Below are positions 25,037-32,924 of a DNA stretch of 56,430 bases, in pieces; position 1 is the first letter of the stretch; each line of letters opens with the position of its first letter. A program made the translations under genes and the position numbers. This DNA is from Bradyrhizobium sp. NAS80.1. GTDB lineage: Bacteria; Pseudomonadota; Alphaproteobacteria; Rhizobiales; Xanthobacteraceae. Below the pieces are notes generated by a model. That model did no database searches and had not been told where the DNA came from. It saw only the letters and a program-made list of their open reading frames with translations. The stretch covers positions 1 through 56,430 of the forward strand of contig NZ_LGHL01000078.1 in the NCBI RefSeq assembly GCF_001908205.1. Reading direction: 5' to 3'.

Positions 25037-25842
25037 GACTTCGGCTTTACCTTGGCGGTCTTGTGCTCGAGGAATTCGCGAATCCTGCGCTTCGCCTCCT
25101 TGTCGCTCTGCGCGACGGTCGCCATCAGCGATTCCATCAACAGACCGGTCTGCGGATTGGCCTCCGCGATCATCGGCAGCGCCTGGAGCACGGCGAAATT
25201 CGTCAGCGGCGCATTGGCAGCGATCTTGGTCGCAAGCTCGAGCGCCTTAGGTAAGCCGTTGCCAGCCTCCGTCACATATTGCGCAAAGCCGTAGGAGGCG
25301 CCTTCAGTCGCGGGATAGACGCGGCCGGTCAGCATCATGTCCATCATGCGCGCTACGCCGATCAGCCGCGGCAGCCGCACCGAGCCGCCGCCGCCGACGA
25401 AGATGCCGCGTTGCCCTTCGGGGAGCGCGAAATAGGTCGAGGGCTCTGCGACGCGGATATGGGCAGCACAGGCAAGCTCGAGCCCACCACCGATCACGGC
25501 GCCCTTGAGCGCCGCGATCACGGGCACGCGACTGTACTGGATGCGGTCGAACACGCGGTGCCACATCTGCGAATGCAAAAGGCCGCCGGTCGCGTCATGG
25601 TCCTGGAGCTCGGAGAGATCGAGACCGGAGGAGAAATGGTCACCGATGCCGTGGATGACGACCGCGCCGACATCCTCGGGCAGTGACGCAAAACATTCGC
25701 CGATTTCCAGGATGATGCCGTCGTTGAGCGCATTGCGCTTGGCCGGCCGGTTAAGACCCACGGTCAGAACCCGGTCCGCCCTCTCGATCCTCAATAGCCC
25801 GGAGGCGCCCGCGGCACCGGTCTCGGCGTTTCCCTGTGTCAT
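25033..25842 (-). CDS. Enoyl-CoA hydratase (hydroxycinnamoyl-CoA hydratase candidate)
   Basis: A 269-residue crotonase-fold enzyme with both classical glutamates: E122 in IGGGLELACA and E142 in ALPEGQRG. The oxyanion strand is HFSSGLDL. It is first in an operon with the feruloyl-CoA synthase-type ligase (4-nt overlap), so it probably hydrates the activated side chain. Whether it also cleaves the product to an aldehyde, as hydratase/lyases do, is not clear, but an SDR and a thioesterase downstream and no aldehyde dehydrogenase argue for hydration only. The palindromic site at 25854-25885 lies just before its ribosome site AAGGACGGAA. Confidence 0.85.
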   Translation of the reverse strand: MTQGNAETGAAGASGLLRIERADRVLTVGLNRPAKRNALNDGIILEIGECFASLPEDVGAVVIHGIGDHFSSGLDLSELQDHDATGGLLHSQMWHRVFDRIQYSRVPVIAALKGAVIGGGLELACAAHIRVAEPSTYFALPEGQRGIFVGGGGSVRLPRLIGVARMMDMMLTGRVYPATEGASYGFAQYVTEAGNGLPKALELATKIAANAPLTNFAVLQALPMIAEANPQTGLLMESLMATVAQSDKEAKRRIREFLEHKTAKVKPKS

Positions 25843-25853
25843 TTCCGTCCTTA

Positions 25854-25885
25854 TCAGAATAGTTATGTTGTATAACGAATTCTGA
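25854..25885. promoter_or_regulatory. AT-rich palindromic operator before the ligase operon
   Basis: Outer arms TCAGAAT/ATTCTGA and inner arms GTTAT-N5-ATAAC, 12-43 nt upstream of the crotonase start. The inner half-sites recur at 30805-30819 near pobA. Fits a MarR- or IclR-type repressor site. Confidence 0.7.
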
Positions 25886-26001
25886 GGGAGTCAATAAGGG
25901 GACGAGTTCTCCGCGCGTCGAGGGGGTTGGGCGAAACTCGTCCAGGATCCCGCCCAAGAGGGCAAGAGCCGCGCCTGCGCTGCTGCGGCAGTTCCCTGTC
26001 G

Positions 26002-26682
26002 CTAGCCCATCGCCACTCCGGCGCCCCTTGCCCCGCGCTCGCGCTGGTCGAGCCACAGCGTGCCGAGCGCGAACGCCACCCAGCCGAAATCGTAGGCAAA
26101 CCCCATGATTAGAACGAACCAGCCGGGAAGCGGTCCGACGGCCGCGCGATCGACAAATTCGGCCAAGCTGGCTGCGGGCGTCGGATGGATTGCAATCTTG
26201 CCGTAATAGGCGACCGCCTGGATGATGAGAATCCCGGCGTAGTTACGACGCAGCCGCCGTCCTGCGGCGCGGACGAATGAAATGTGATGGCGGGGCGCGG
26301 TGTAGTCGCGCGCGAGAATTGCCTGCCAGCTGTCGTCGTGCGCCTCGCCCGTGAACATCGGCGCATAGAAATTCTTCTCCAGCCAACGGGCTCGGGCGCG
26401 CCAGACGTTGAAATAGCGATAGCGCCGCGCCTCCATCGCAAGGAACACGGCGATCAGCAGTCCGACGAGGACGAGCGGCAAGGGCGACGCCTCTGGGCTC
26501 GAAAAGGTCGTCGACAGCGCGATGCCCATCGTGACGATCGACCAATTGGTCGTGTTGTCGAGCCGCGTTCGCCAGATCGTCGAGCGATAGACCTCACCCC
26601 GGTAGAGGTGGGCGATGGCGCCCATTTCGGAAGGATCAAAGTTGCGATGCGGGCTTGAGCCGCTGGAAGCCATAAGGGACAT
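26002..26682 (-). CDS. DUF2270 family membrane protein
   Basis: A 226-residue membrane protein with DUF2270 features: FDPSEMGAIAHLYRGEVYRSTIWRTRLDNTTNWSIV at the N-terminus, a helix pair around residues 50-85, the cytoplasmic segment EARRYRYFNVWRARARWLEKNFYAPMF, and two further helices near the end. Function unknown. ATG 26682 is chosen because GGGAG lies 8 nt upstream; the frame remains open further 5'. Confidence 0.83.
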   Translation of the reverse strand: MSLMASSGSSPHRNFDPSEMGAIAHLYRGEVYRSTIWRTRLDNTTNWSIVTMGIALSTTFSSPEASPLPLVLVGLLIAVFLAMEARRYRYFNVWRARARWLEKNFYAPMFTGEAHDDSWQAILARDYTAPRHHISFVRAAGRRLRRNYAGILIIQAVAYYGKIAIHPTPAASLAEFVDRAAVGPLPGWFVLIMGFAYDFGWVAFALGTLWLDQRERGARGAGVAMG

Positions 26683-26808
26683 GGTGGCACTCCCGTGATC
26701 TGCACAGTCTTGCGCGCGCATATCCTGAACCAGCTCAGCCCCGGGGCAAAGGCCCCGCGCGGCTTTTGCAGGAGGGGATTGATACGGTCCAGCCAGGAGG
26801 CAGGAGCC

Positions 26809-27267
26809 TTACATCACCTGATGTACATCCACCACCACGCGGTCCGCGTGCCGCGCGGCCGAGGCGACAAAGATATGCTGCATCAACCAACGGTACTCCT
26901 CGTGGCCCGTCTCGAATTTCGGCGCGGTGCGGAAGTAGATCAGTTTCGGGTCGACAGGCTCGCCGCGCTTGAGCTTTTGCAGCAGCTCGACCGGGCCGAA
27001 GCGCATGCCCTTGTTCTCGACATAGACGGTGGCGCCGTCCTCGGTCTCGAAGGCGTACTTCGCCTCGAGGTCGATCAGCTCGTTGGGGCGGATGGTCTGG
27101 AAGTCGGCGCCGAACGGCAGCACCTTGCCGCTGATCGCGCCCTTCACCTCGCCGCCGATGATCGGAATGATGCGGCGGACGCCCATGCCGGTCTCGCCGA
27201 CGGTAACGACATCGCCGATCTTCGCGGTGATGGTGAAGACGTATTTGGTTTCGAGGGTGGGGGTCAT
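26809..27267 (-). CDS. DUF3237 family protein
   Basis: A 152-residue protein with the family pattern: VGETGMGVRRIIPIIGGEVKG, LPFGADFQTIRPN, and the C-terminal YFRTAPKFETGHEEYRWL. Members are small beta-barrel-like cytosolic proteins often found beside aromatic or xenobiotic catabolism genes. Function unknown. It sits between a DUF2270 gene and the TRAP transporter genes, all in the same orientation. Confidence 0.83.
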   Translation of the reverse strand: MTPTLETKYVFTITAKIGDVVTVGETGMGVRRIIPIIGGEVKGAISGKVLPFGADFQTIRPNELIDLEAKYAFETEDGATVYVENKGMRFGPVELLQKLKRGEPVDPKLIYFRTAPKFETGHEEYRWLMQHIFVASAARHADRVVVDVHQVM

Positions 27268-27300
27268 GGGTCACCTCTAACGTGGGACGCGGTTTCTTCG

Positions 27301-27446
27301 CCTCTCCCCGCCTGCGGGGAGAGGCCGAAATTCAAGCGCAGCTTGAATTTCGGGTGAGGGGGAGTCTCCGCGAGTCCAACTGTCACCGTCCCCGCGGAGG
27401 CTCCCCCTCACCCCAACCCTCTCCCCGCAAGCGGGGCGAGGGGGCT
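27301..27446. repeat. CTCTCCCCGC palindromic repeat, copy 2
   Basis: Same element as 29369-29510 and, inverted, 22976-23115. Placed between the DctM-type permease stop and the DUF3237 start, with strong hairpins at both ends. Confidence 0.8.
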
Positions 27447-27482
27447 CACCGCCATTGCGGCGAATAGCGCGCGCTCACAACA

Positions 27483-28802
27483 TCAATTCGCCATCATGCG
27501 CGTCGGCAACCATGTCGCCAGCAGCGGGAAGGCGATCAGGATCACCAGACGCACCAGGTCTGTCGCAACGAACGGGATCACGCCCTTGAAGATGGTGGAG
27601 AAGGAGACGTCCTTCACCACACTCTTGATGACAAAGACGTTCATGCCGACCGGCGGATGGATCAGGCCGAGTTCGACCGTCATGACGATGATGACGCCGA
27701 ACCAGATCGGGTCGAAGCCGAGATGGGTAATGACCGGGAAGATGATCGGTACGGTGAGGATGATCATCGCCATGGCGTCCATCAGGCAGCCGAGCACGAG
27801 ATACATCACCATGATCAGCGCCAGCACGCCGTAGGGACCGAGGCCGAGCCCGGTCAGGAATTCGGTCACCTTCTGCGGCGTCTGCGTCACCGTGAGGAAA
27901 TAGCCGAAGATCAAGGCGCCGATCAGCACGGTGAACACGGCGGCTGCCGTACGCGTTGCCTGGAGCAGCGAGGCCAGCACCTTCTCGCGGTCGAGCCGCC
28001 CCGTGACGATGCCAATGATGAAGGCGCCCGCAGCGCCGACGCCGCCGGCTTCCGTCGGCGTGAAGCGCGGCAGGAACGGCAGGCCGTAGAGGCCGCCGAT
28101 GACGAACACGAACAGCAGCACCGGCGCCCAGATATCCTTCAGGCCGGCAAAGCGCTCGCGCCATGGCAGCACCTTGCCCTTGGGCAGGAAGTCGGGGCGG
28201 AAATAGCCGATCAGGCCGATCGTGATCATGTACATCGTCATCGCCAGGAGGCCCGGGATGATGCCGGCGATGAAGAGTTTTCCGATGTCCTGCTCGGTGA
28301 TGATGCCGTAGACCGCGAGCACGGTGGAGGGCGGCAGCATCGCGCCCAACGTGCCGCCGGCGGCGATCACGCCGGTGGCGAAGGACTGCGGATAGCCGAA
28401 GCGGCGCATCTCTGGGTAAGCGACGGCGGAGAAGGTCGCGGCGGTCGCCACCGACGAGCCGCAGATTGCGGCAAAGCCGCCGCAGGCGCCGACGGTCGCG
28501 ATGCCGAGCCCGCCGCGCAAATGCCCGACAAAACCGTTGGCGGCCCGGAACAGCTCGCGGCTCATGCCGGAATTGCTGACGAAGGAGCCCATCAGCAGGA
28601 ACATTGGGATGACGCCGAAGGTGTAGTCAGTGACCGTGCGCATCGAGGTCTGGCCGACCAGCTTCAGCGCCGGCGTCGCGCCGACGATATAGGAGAAGCC
28701 GGATACGCCGACGAGGCCCATGGCCATGCCGACGGGCACGCGCAGCAGCATGAGGGCAAACAGGGAAACGAAGCCGATAACGGCGACGGCATCGGTGCTC
28801 AT
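27483..28802 (-). CDS. TRAP transporter large permease (DctM-type)
   Basis: A 439-residue integral membrane protein of the DctM family, which forms the transport path for organic acids using the ion gradient. Around twelve hydrophobic segments; the hallmark loop segments include GACGGFAAICGSSVATAATFSAVAYPEM and GGTLGAMLPPSTVLAVYGIIT. It starts 2 nt after the small permease stop, so the two are coupled. Together with the small permease and the DctP-type binding protein it forms a complete tripartite uptake system beside pobA. Confidence 0.92.
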   Translation of the reverse strand: MSTDAVAVIGFVSLFALMLLRVPVGMAMGLVGVSGFSYIVGATPALKLVGQTSMRTVTDYTFGVIPMFLLMGSFVSNSGMSRELFRAANGFVGHLRGGLGIATVGACGGFAAICGSSVATAATFSAVAYPEMRRFGYPQSFATGVIAAGGTLGAMLPPSTVLAVYGIITEQDIGKLFIAGIIPGLLAMTMYMITIGLIGYFRPDFLPKGKVLPWRERFAGLKDIWAPVLLFVFVIGGLYGLPFLPRFTPTEAGGVGAAGAFIIGIVTGRLDREKVLASLLQATRTAAAVFTVLIGALIFGYFLTVTQTPQKVTEFLTGLGLGPYGVLALIMVMYLVLGCLMDAMAMIILTVPIIFPVITHLGFDPIWFGVIIVMTVELGLIHPPVGMNVFVIKSVVKDVSFSTIFKGVIPFVATDLVRLVILIAFPLLATWLPTRMMAN

Positions 28803-28804
28803 GA

Positions 28805-29314
28805 TTACTCCGTCGCCTTCAGCTTGGGGTCGTGCATGTCTTCAGGGTGGAAGATCAGCCGGTAAGTGCGGATCGCGATCAGCAGCACGGCGGAGACGTC
28901 GCCGATCCAGGCGATCGCGAAGAACGGCCAGGTCGGCATGTGCATGTCGAAGGTCTGGACGTTGTCATTGTAGGTCCCGCGTACCTTGTCGAACAGCGTC
29001 CAGGTCTGCACCGTGACGACGAACAGCAGCACCAGCGTTGCGAATATGTCGATCCAGCGCTGGTAGCGCGGCCCGACATTGCCCCAGACCAGGTCGACCG
29101 TGATGTGGGTGCCGCGATAGGAGGTTGCCGCGATGCCCCAGAAAATGAGGATGCCGAGCAGCATGCGGCCGATGTCGAAACTGTCGGGGATCGAATAGTT
29201 CAGCGTATTGCGCAGCAGCACCGACAGAAAAATGTCGAGTGCTACGATGCCGACGAAGCCGGCTGCGATCCATTCGATCGTGTCGATGATGCGATCCATC
29301 CAGGAGCGCTTCAT
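28805..29314 (-). CDS. TRAP transporter small permease (DctQ-type)
   Basis: A 169-residue protein with four hydrophobic segments, the usual DctQ layout. The segment SVLLRNTLNYSIPDSFDIGRMLLG and FWGIAATSYRGTHITVDLVW correspond to the conserved DctQ core. ATG 29314 is chosen because the N-terminal helix begins directly after it. It is separated from the binding-protein gene upstream by 289 nt holding a hairpin-rich repeat, which may lower permease expression relative to the binding protein. Confidence 0.87.
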   Translation of the reverse strand: MKRSWMDRIIDTIEWIAAGFVGIVALDIFLSVLLRNTLNYSIPDSFDIGRMLLGILIFWGIAATSYRGTHITVDLVWGNVGPRYQRWIDIFATLVLLFVVTVQTWTLFDKVRGTYNDNVQTFDMHMPTWPFFAIAWIGDVSAVLLIAIRTYRLIFHPEDMHDPKLKATE

Positions 29315-29368
29315 GGGAATTTCCTGCCTGATGTCATTCGCGCTCTCGACTCCAGAAGCGGTTCTTTG

Positions 29369-29510
29369 CCTCTCCCCGCGTGCGGGGAGAGGCCGGAATT
29401 CGCGCGCAGCGCGGATTCCGGGTGAGGGGGACTCTCCGCGCGTCGAACTGCCACCGCCCTTGCGGAGACTCCCCCTCACCCCAACCCTCTCCCCGCAGGC
29501 GGGGAGAGGG
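29369..29510. repeat. CTCTCCCCGC palindromic repeat, copy 3
   Basis: About 140 bp with terminal hairpins (CCTCTCCCCGCG...). Nearly the same as 27301-27446. Located inside the TRAP operon between the binding-protein and small-permease genes. Confidence 0.8.
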
Positions 29511-29603
29511 AGAGGAAGCGTCGTGCGCACTTCACATCTCGGCCCGCTTGCAGAACAACGGCGGCGAGATGCTTCCCGCCGCCGTGTTTCCTTCAACGCG
29601 AGG

Positions 29604-30620
29604 CTACTCGGCCAGCGCGTTGTACTTCTTCAGCGAGGCCTTCAGATCGGCGAGCGCGGCGTCCGGATCGGCACCGGCTTTCTTGGCGCCGTCGGCCCAG
29701 GTCTTGACCAGCGGCTCGGCGGCCTTCTTCCAGGCGGCGGTCTGCTCCGGGGTGAGCTTGTAGACCTCGTGGCCTGCCTCCGCTTTTACCTTGTCGATAC
29801 CGGCGTCCTCGAACTTGCCCCAGTGCTCCCCGACCACGCCGGCCATCTCGGTCGAGCAATTCTTGTCGATCGCGGCCTTCTGCTTGTCGGACATCGCGTT
29901 GTACTTGTCCTTGTTCATGACGAACACGAAGGTCGTCGTATAGAGCGGCGCCTCCATGTCGTACTTCGTCACCTTGTCGATGCCGAACAGCACCAGCGAG
30001 CCCCAGGGGAAAGTGACGCCGTCGGCGACGCCGCGCTCGATGATGTCGCGCACTTCGGGCGCGGAGGACTGCACGTTGGTGCCGCCGAGCGAGGTGACGA
30101 AATTCGCCATGGTGGCGTGCGCCGGGCGGATCTTCAGGCCCTTCACGTCCTCCGGCATCACGATCTTCTTGGTGCGGGAGTGGAAGGAGGAGGGAGAGTG
30201 GACGAAGGCGAGGCAGTACTTGACGTCCTTCATCTCCTTCTCGGCATATTTGCGATACCAGGCGTCAAGGCCCTCCGAACCGCCCTTGGCGTCCGAGATC
30301 AGGAACGGCAGCTCGCCGGCGCCGACGATCGGGAAGCGGCCGGGCTGGTAGCCGGGATTGACGTAGGTGACGTCGGCGATGCCGTCGCGCGCCATGTCGT
30401 AATGGTCGAAGGCCTTGCCGAGCTGCTGGGCCGGAAACACCTTGCCCTTGATGGTGCCGCCGGAATCCTTCTCCACCGCGGCCGCCCAGTCTTCCAGCGA
30501 TTTTTGCAGCGGATGCGAGGCCGGCACCCAGTGCGAGATCTTCAGGTCGAAGGTCTTGTCCTGCGCGAACGCGGGCATCACGCTTGCTGCCAGCAGCAAA
30601 GCCAGACAGGCTTTCCTCAT
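29604..30620 (-). CDS. TRAP transporter solute-binding protein (DctP-type)
   Basis: A 338-residue periplasmic protein with a signal peptide (cleavage after A19, AFA|QDKTF). The mature part opens TFDLKISHWVPASHPLQKSL, typical of DctP proteins, and contains the ligand-carboxylate region FVHSPSSFHSRTKKI followed by GLKIRPAHATMANF with the conserved arginine. The organic acid ligand is probably aromatic given the divergent pobA and the nearby hydroxycinnamate operon; R. palustris uses a similar TRAP binding protein near couAB. ATG 30620 is chosen for the signal peptide, with GGGAGAGACGA upstream. Confidence 0.9.
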   Translation of the reverse strand: MRKACLALLLAASVMPAFAQDKTFDLKISHWVPASHPLQKSLEDWAAAVEKDSGGTIKGKVFPAQQLGKAFDHYDMARDGIADVTYVNPGYQPGRFPIVGAGELPFLISDAKGGSEGLDAWYRKYAEKEMKDVKYCLAFVHSPSSFHSRTKKIVMPEDVKGLKIRPAHATMANFVTSLGGTNVQSSAPEVRDIIERGVADGVTFPWGSLVLFGIDKVTKYDMEAPLYTTTFVFVMNKDKYNAMSDKQKAAIDKNCSTEMAGVVGEHWGKFEDAGIDKVKAEAGHEVYKLTPEQTAAWKKAAEPLVKTWADGAKKAGADPDAALADLKASLKKYNALAE

Positions 30621-30672
30621 CGGTCGTCTCTCCCTTTTTCTGACGGCGGGCTTCGAAGGCCCGGTCTCGTTA

Positions 30673-30690
30673 GTTAACATGTTATATAAT
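30673..30690. promoter_or_regulatory. AT-rich operator candidate before the TRAP operon
   Basis: GTTAACATGTTATATAAT, with nested palindromes GTTAAC and AACATGTT, 53-70 nt upstream of the binding-protein start. Similar in composition to the sites at 25854 and 30804. Confidence 0.5.
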
Positions 30691-30803
30691 CGGTTGCCGG
30701 GTTCAAGTCGGAACTGGCGCGGCGCGCCGTCGCCGTTATCTACGTCAGCGATGTTGCATGGATTTGTCGTGCTGCGGCAGCGAGCACTCCCCTTTTGCCC
30801 AAC

Positions 30804-30822
30804 CGTTATATGATATAATTAT
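30804..30822. promoter_or_regulatory. AT-rich palindromic operator before pobA
   Basis: Contains the perfect 13-bp palindrome TTATATGATATAA (30806-30818) and the GTTAT-N5-ATAAY half-site spacing seen at 25862-25876. About 65 nt upstream of pobA. Confidence 0.65.
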
Positions 30823-30885
30823 CCTGCGCGGGCCGATACGACAAGCGAGCCGCTACGAACCCTACAGGATCGGGAGGAGCAAGTA

Positions 30886-32055
30886 TTGCGGACAAAAGTC
30901 GCAATCATCGGGGCCGGGCCGGCCGGATTGTTGCTTGGGCAACTGCTGCATCACTACGGCATCGACAACATCATTCTTGAGCGGCAAAGCCCGGACTACG
31001 TGCTCGGGCGCATTCGCGCCGGCCTCCTGGAAGAGGGAACCGTCGCGCTGCTCGATCAGGTCGGCGCCGGCGCGCGTGCGCATGCAGAAGGCCTGGTGCA
31101 TGAGGGCATCGAGCTCGCGTTCTCTGGTCGCCGTCATCGCATCGACATGAAAGGCGCGACCGGCAAGACGGTCATGATCTACGGCCAAACCGAGGTCACG
31201 CTCGACCTGATGAATGCGCGCATGGCCGCCGGTCTCGTTTCGGTCTACGAGGCGAAGGACGTGCAGCCGCACGATTTCAACGGCGGTCACCCGCGCGTAA
31301 CCTGGGTCAAGGATGGTGTCACCCACGAGATCGACTGCGATTTCATTGCCGGCTGCGACGGTTTTCACGGCGTCAGCCGCGCCAGCGTCCCGGCGTCGGC
31401 GATCGAGGAGTTCGAGCGGGTCTATCCGTTCGGCTGGCTCGGTATTCTATCCGAGACGCCGCCTGTCAGCCACGAGCTGATCTATTCCAACCACGCCCGC
31501 GGCTTTGCGCTCTGCACCATGCGCTCGATGAAGCGCAGCCGGCATTACGTGCAGTGCTCGCTCAATGATCACGTCGATGAGTGGCCGGACGACCGTTTCT
31601 GGGACGAGCTGAAGCGCAGGCTCGACCAGGAGGCGGCCGACAGCCTTGTCACGGGTCCCTCGATCGAGAAGAGCATCGCGCCGCTGCGCAGCTTCGTCGC
31701 CGAGCCGATGCGCTTCGGCAAGATGTTCCTGTGCGGCGACGCCGCGCACATCGTGCCGCCGACCGGCGCCAAGGGACTGAACTTAGCTGCGAGCGACGCG
31801 CATTACCTCGCGAGCGCCTTCCGCGAATTCTACGACGAGAAATCGAATGCCAGGATCGACGCCTATTCCGCCAAGGCGCTGGCGCGGGTCTGGAAGGCGG
31901 TGCGCTTCTCCTGGTGGATGACCTCGATGCTGCACAAATTCCCCGACACCGGCACCATCGGCGCGCGCATCCAGCTCGCCGAGCTCGACTATGTCACGCA
32001 CTCACAGGCCGCGATGACATCGCTGTCGGAGAACTACGTGGGGCTGCCGTTCTGA
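30886..32055 (+). CDS. pobA: 4-hydroxybenzoate 3-monooxygenase
   Basis: A 389-residue FAD-dependent aromatic hydroxylase converting 4-hydroxybenzoate to protocatechuate with NAD(P)H and O2. GAGPAG (9-14) binds FAD; E32 and R34 follow at the end of the second strand; GRIRAGLLEEGTV (41-53) is the PobA fingerprint; CDFIAGCDGFHGVSR is the second NAD(P)H/FAD motif; and GDAAHIVPPTGAKGLNLA closes the FAD site. Length equals that of characterised PobA (about 390). The start is TTG 30886, supported by the strong ribosome site GGGAGGAG 7 nt upstream. Divergent from the TRAP transporter. No AraC-type PobR is adjacent. Confidence 0.95.
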   Translation: MRTKVAIIGAGPAGLLLGQLLHHYGIDNIILERQSPDYVLGRIRAGLLEEGTVALLDQVGAGARAHAEGLVHEGIELAFSGRRHRIDMKGATGKTVMIYGQTEVTLDLMNARMAAGLVSVYEAKDVQPHDFNGGHPRVTWVKDGVTHEIDCDFIAGCDGFHGVSRASVPASAIEEFERVYPFGWLGILSETPPVSHELIYSNHARGFALCTMRSMKRSRHYVQCSLNDHVDEWPDDRFWDELKRRLDQEAADSLVTGPSIEKSIAPLRSFVAEPMRFGKMFLCGDAAHIVPPTGAKGLNLAASDAHYLASAFREFYDEKSNARIDAYSAKALARVWKAVRFSWWMTSMLHKFPDTGTIGARIQLAELDYVTHSQAAMTSLSENYVGLPF

Positions 32056-32345
32056 CCACAGGTGTCATGCCCCGCCACCGGGTCTCGCCTTCGGCGAGCC
32101 CGATGACAGGCTCCGGCGGGGCATCCAGTACGCTGCGGCCTCTCGATTCAATCACTGCCGTCTCTGGAATACTGGATCGCCCGCCCCAGTACGCAAGTGC
32201 GCACAAGGCGGGCGATGACAGTTGTCGTAGGGTGACTGCGAAGGCCATTTCAAACATCCGCGCAAATTCCGTTTAAAACTTTGTAGGCGGTGAAACTGTC
32301 ATCCGCATCGCGTTCAATGCTGGCGACCAGCAACGCGAGACGCGC
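32056..32345. other. Intergenic region dominated by a repeat
   Basis: About 290 nt between pobA and the PaaI-type gene. Holds the element at 32063-32220; the remaining ~120 nt is presumably the promoter of the next gene, with no recognisable motif. Confidence 0.5.
32063..32220. repeat. Palindromic dispersed repeat (TGTCATGCCCCGCC type)
   Basis: Bounded by TGTCAT and ATGACA, with internal complementary arms GCCCCGCC / GGCGGGGC and CCAGTA / TACTGG. A typical rhizobial intergenic repeat. Confidence 0.75.
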
Positions 32346-32765
32346 ATGACCGACACAGACGTCCCCGGCGGCTTCGAGCCGCTTTCCCGCAAGAGCCCCC
32401 TCACCGAACCCTGGGAGCCGCTTTACGCGAAGAAAACCGACAAGGCCGTCATCATCGGCCTGCGGCTGGCAAAGCCGCACACAAACGGCCGTGGCCTGAT
32501 CCATGGCGGCCTGATTGCAGCGCTCTCCGATAACGCCATGGGCTATAGCTGCGCGCAGGCGACGAACTGGACCACATCATTCGTGACCGTCTCTCTCTCG
32601 GTCGATTTCGTCGGCTCCGCCGAGATCGGCCAGTGGCTCGCGATCGAGAGCGACGTCATCAAGACTGGCAAGACGATCTGTTTTGCGCAGAGCCTGATCA
32701 AGGCCGACGATGTCGTGATCGCGCGGGCCAGCGGGACGTTTCGGGTGGTGCAGAAGAAGGGGTAG
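32346..32765 (+). CDS. PaaI-family thioesterase
   Basis: A 139-residue hot-dog-fold protein. The conserved active-site segment is NGRGLIHGGLIAALSDNAMGYSC, where HGG and the following acidic residue (D) match the PaaI/ACOT13 family, which hydrolyses aromatic or medium-chain acyl-CoAs. The ending ARASGTFRVV is also typical. ATG 32346 gives the usual length. Position downstream of pobA suggests, but does not prove, a role in clearing stalled aromatic CoA esters. Confidence 0.85.
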   Translation: MTDTDVPGGFEPLSRKSPLTEPWEPLYAKKTDKAVIIGLRLAKPHTNGRGLIHGGLIAALSDNAMGYSCAQATNWTTSFVTVSLSVDFVGSAEIGQWLAIESDVIKTGKTICFAQSLIKADDVVIARASGTFRVVQKKG

Positions 32766-32770
32766 CCTCT

Positions 32771-32920
32771 CTCGTGTCCCGGACGCGGTGCGGCGCCATA
32801 AGCGCGTTCACGCGCGTCTTCGACGCGCTATGGTGCCGCTCCGCAGAGCCGGGACCCATGCGGCATGGGCCCCGGCTCTGCAGCGCATCACTATGTGCTG
32901 CGCTGCGTCCGGGGCACGAG
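32771..32920. repeat. Palindromic dispersed repeat (CTCGTGTCCCGGACGC type)
   Basis: A 150-bp element with terminal inverted repeats matching at 15 of 16 positions (32771-32786 and 32905-32920) and nested arms (GCAGAGCCGGG / CCCGGCTCTGC). Located between convergent genes. Confidence 0.75.
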
Positions 32921-32924
32921 CGCC

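Noticed and set aside
27657..28865. Long plus-strand frame opposite the DctM-type gene
   Set aside because: His/Asp/Arg/Glu-rich antisense shadow; the minus strand has clear DctM motifs. The same applies to 47338-49503 (minus, opposite hyfF/G), 52184-53458, 22092-23156 and 2057-3232.
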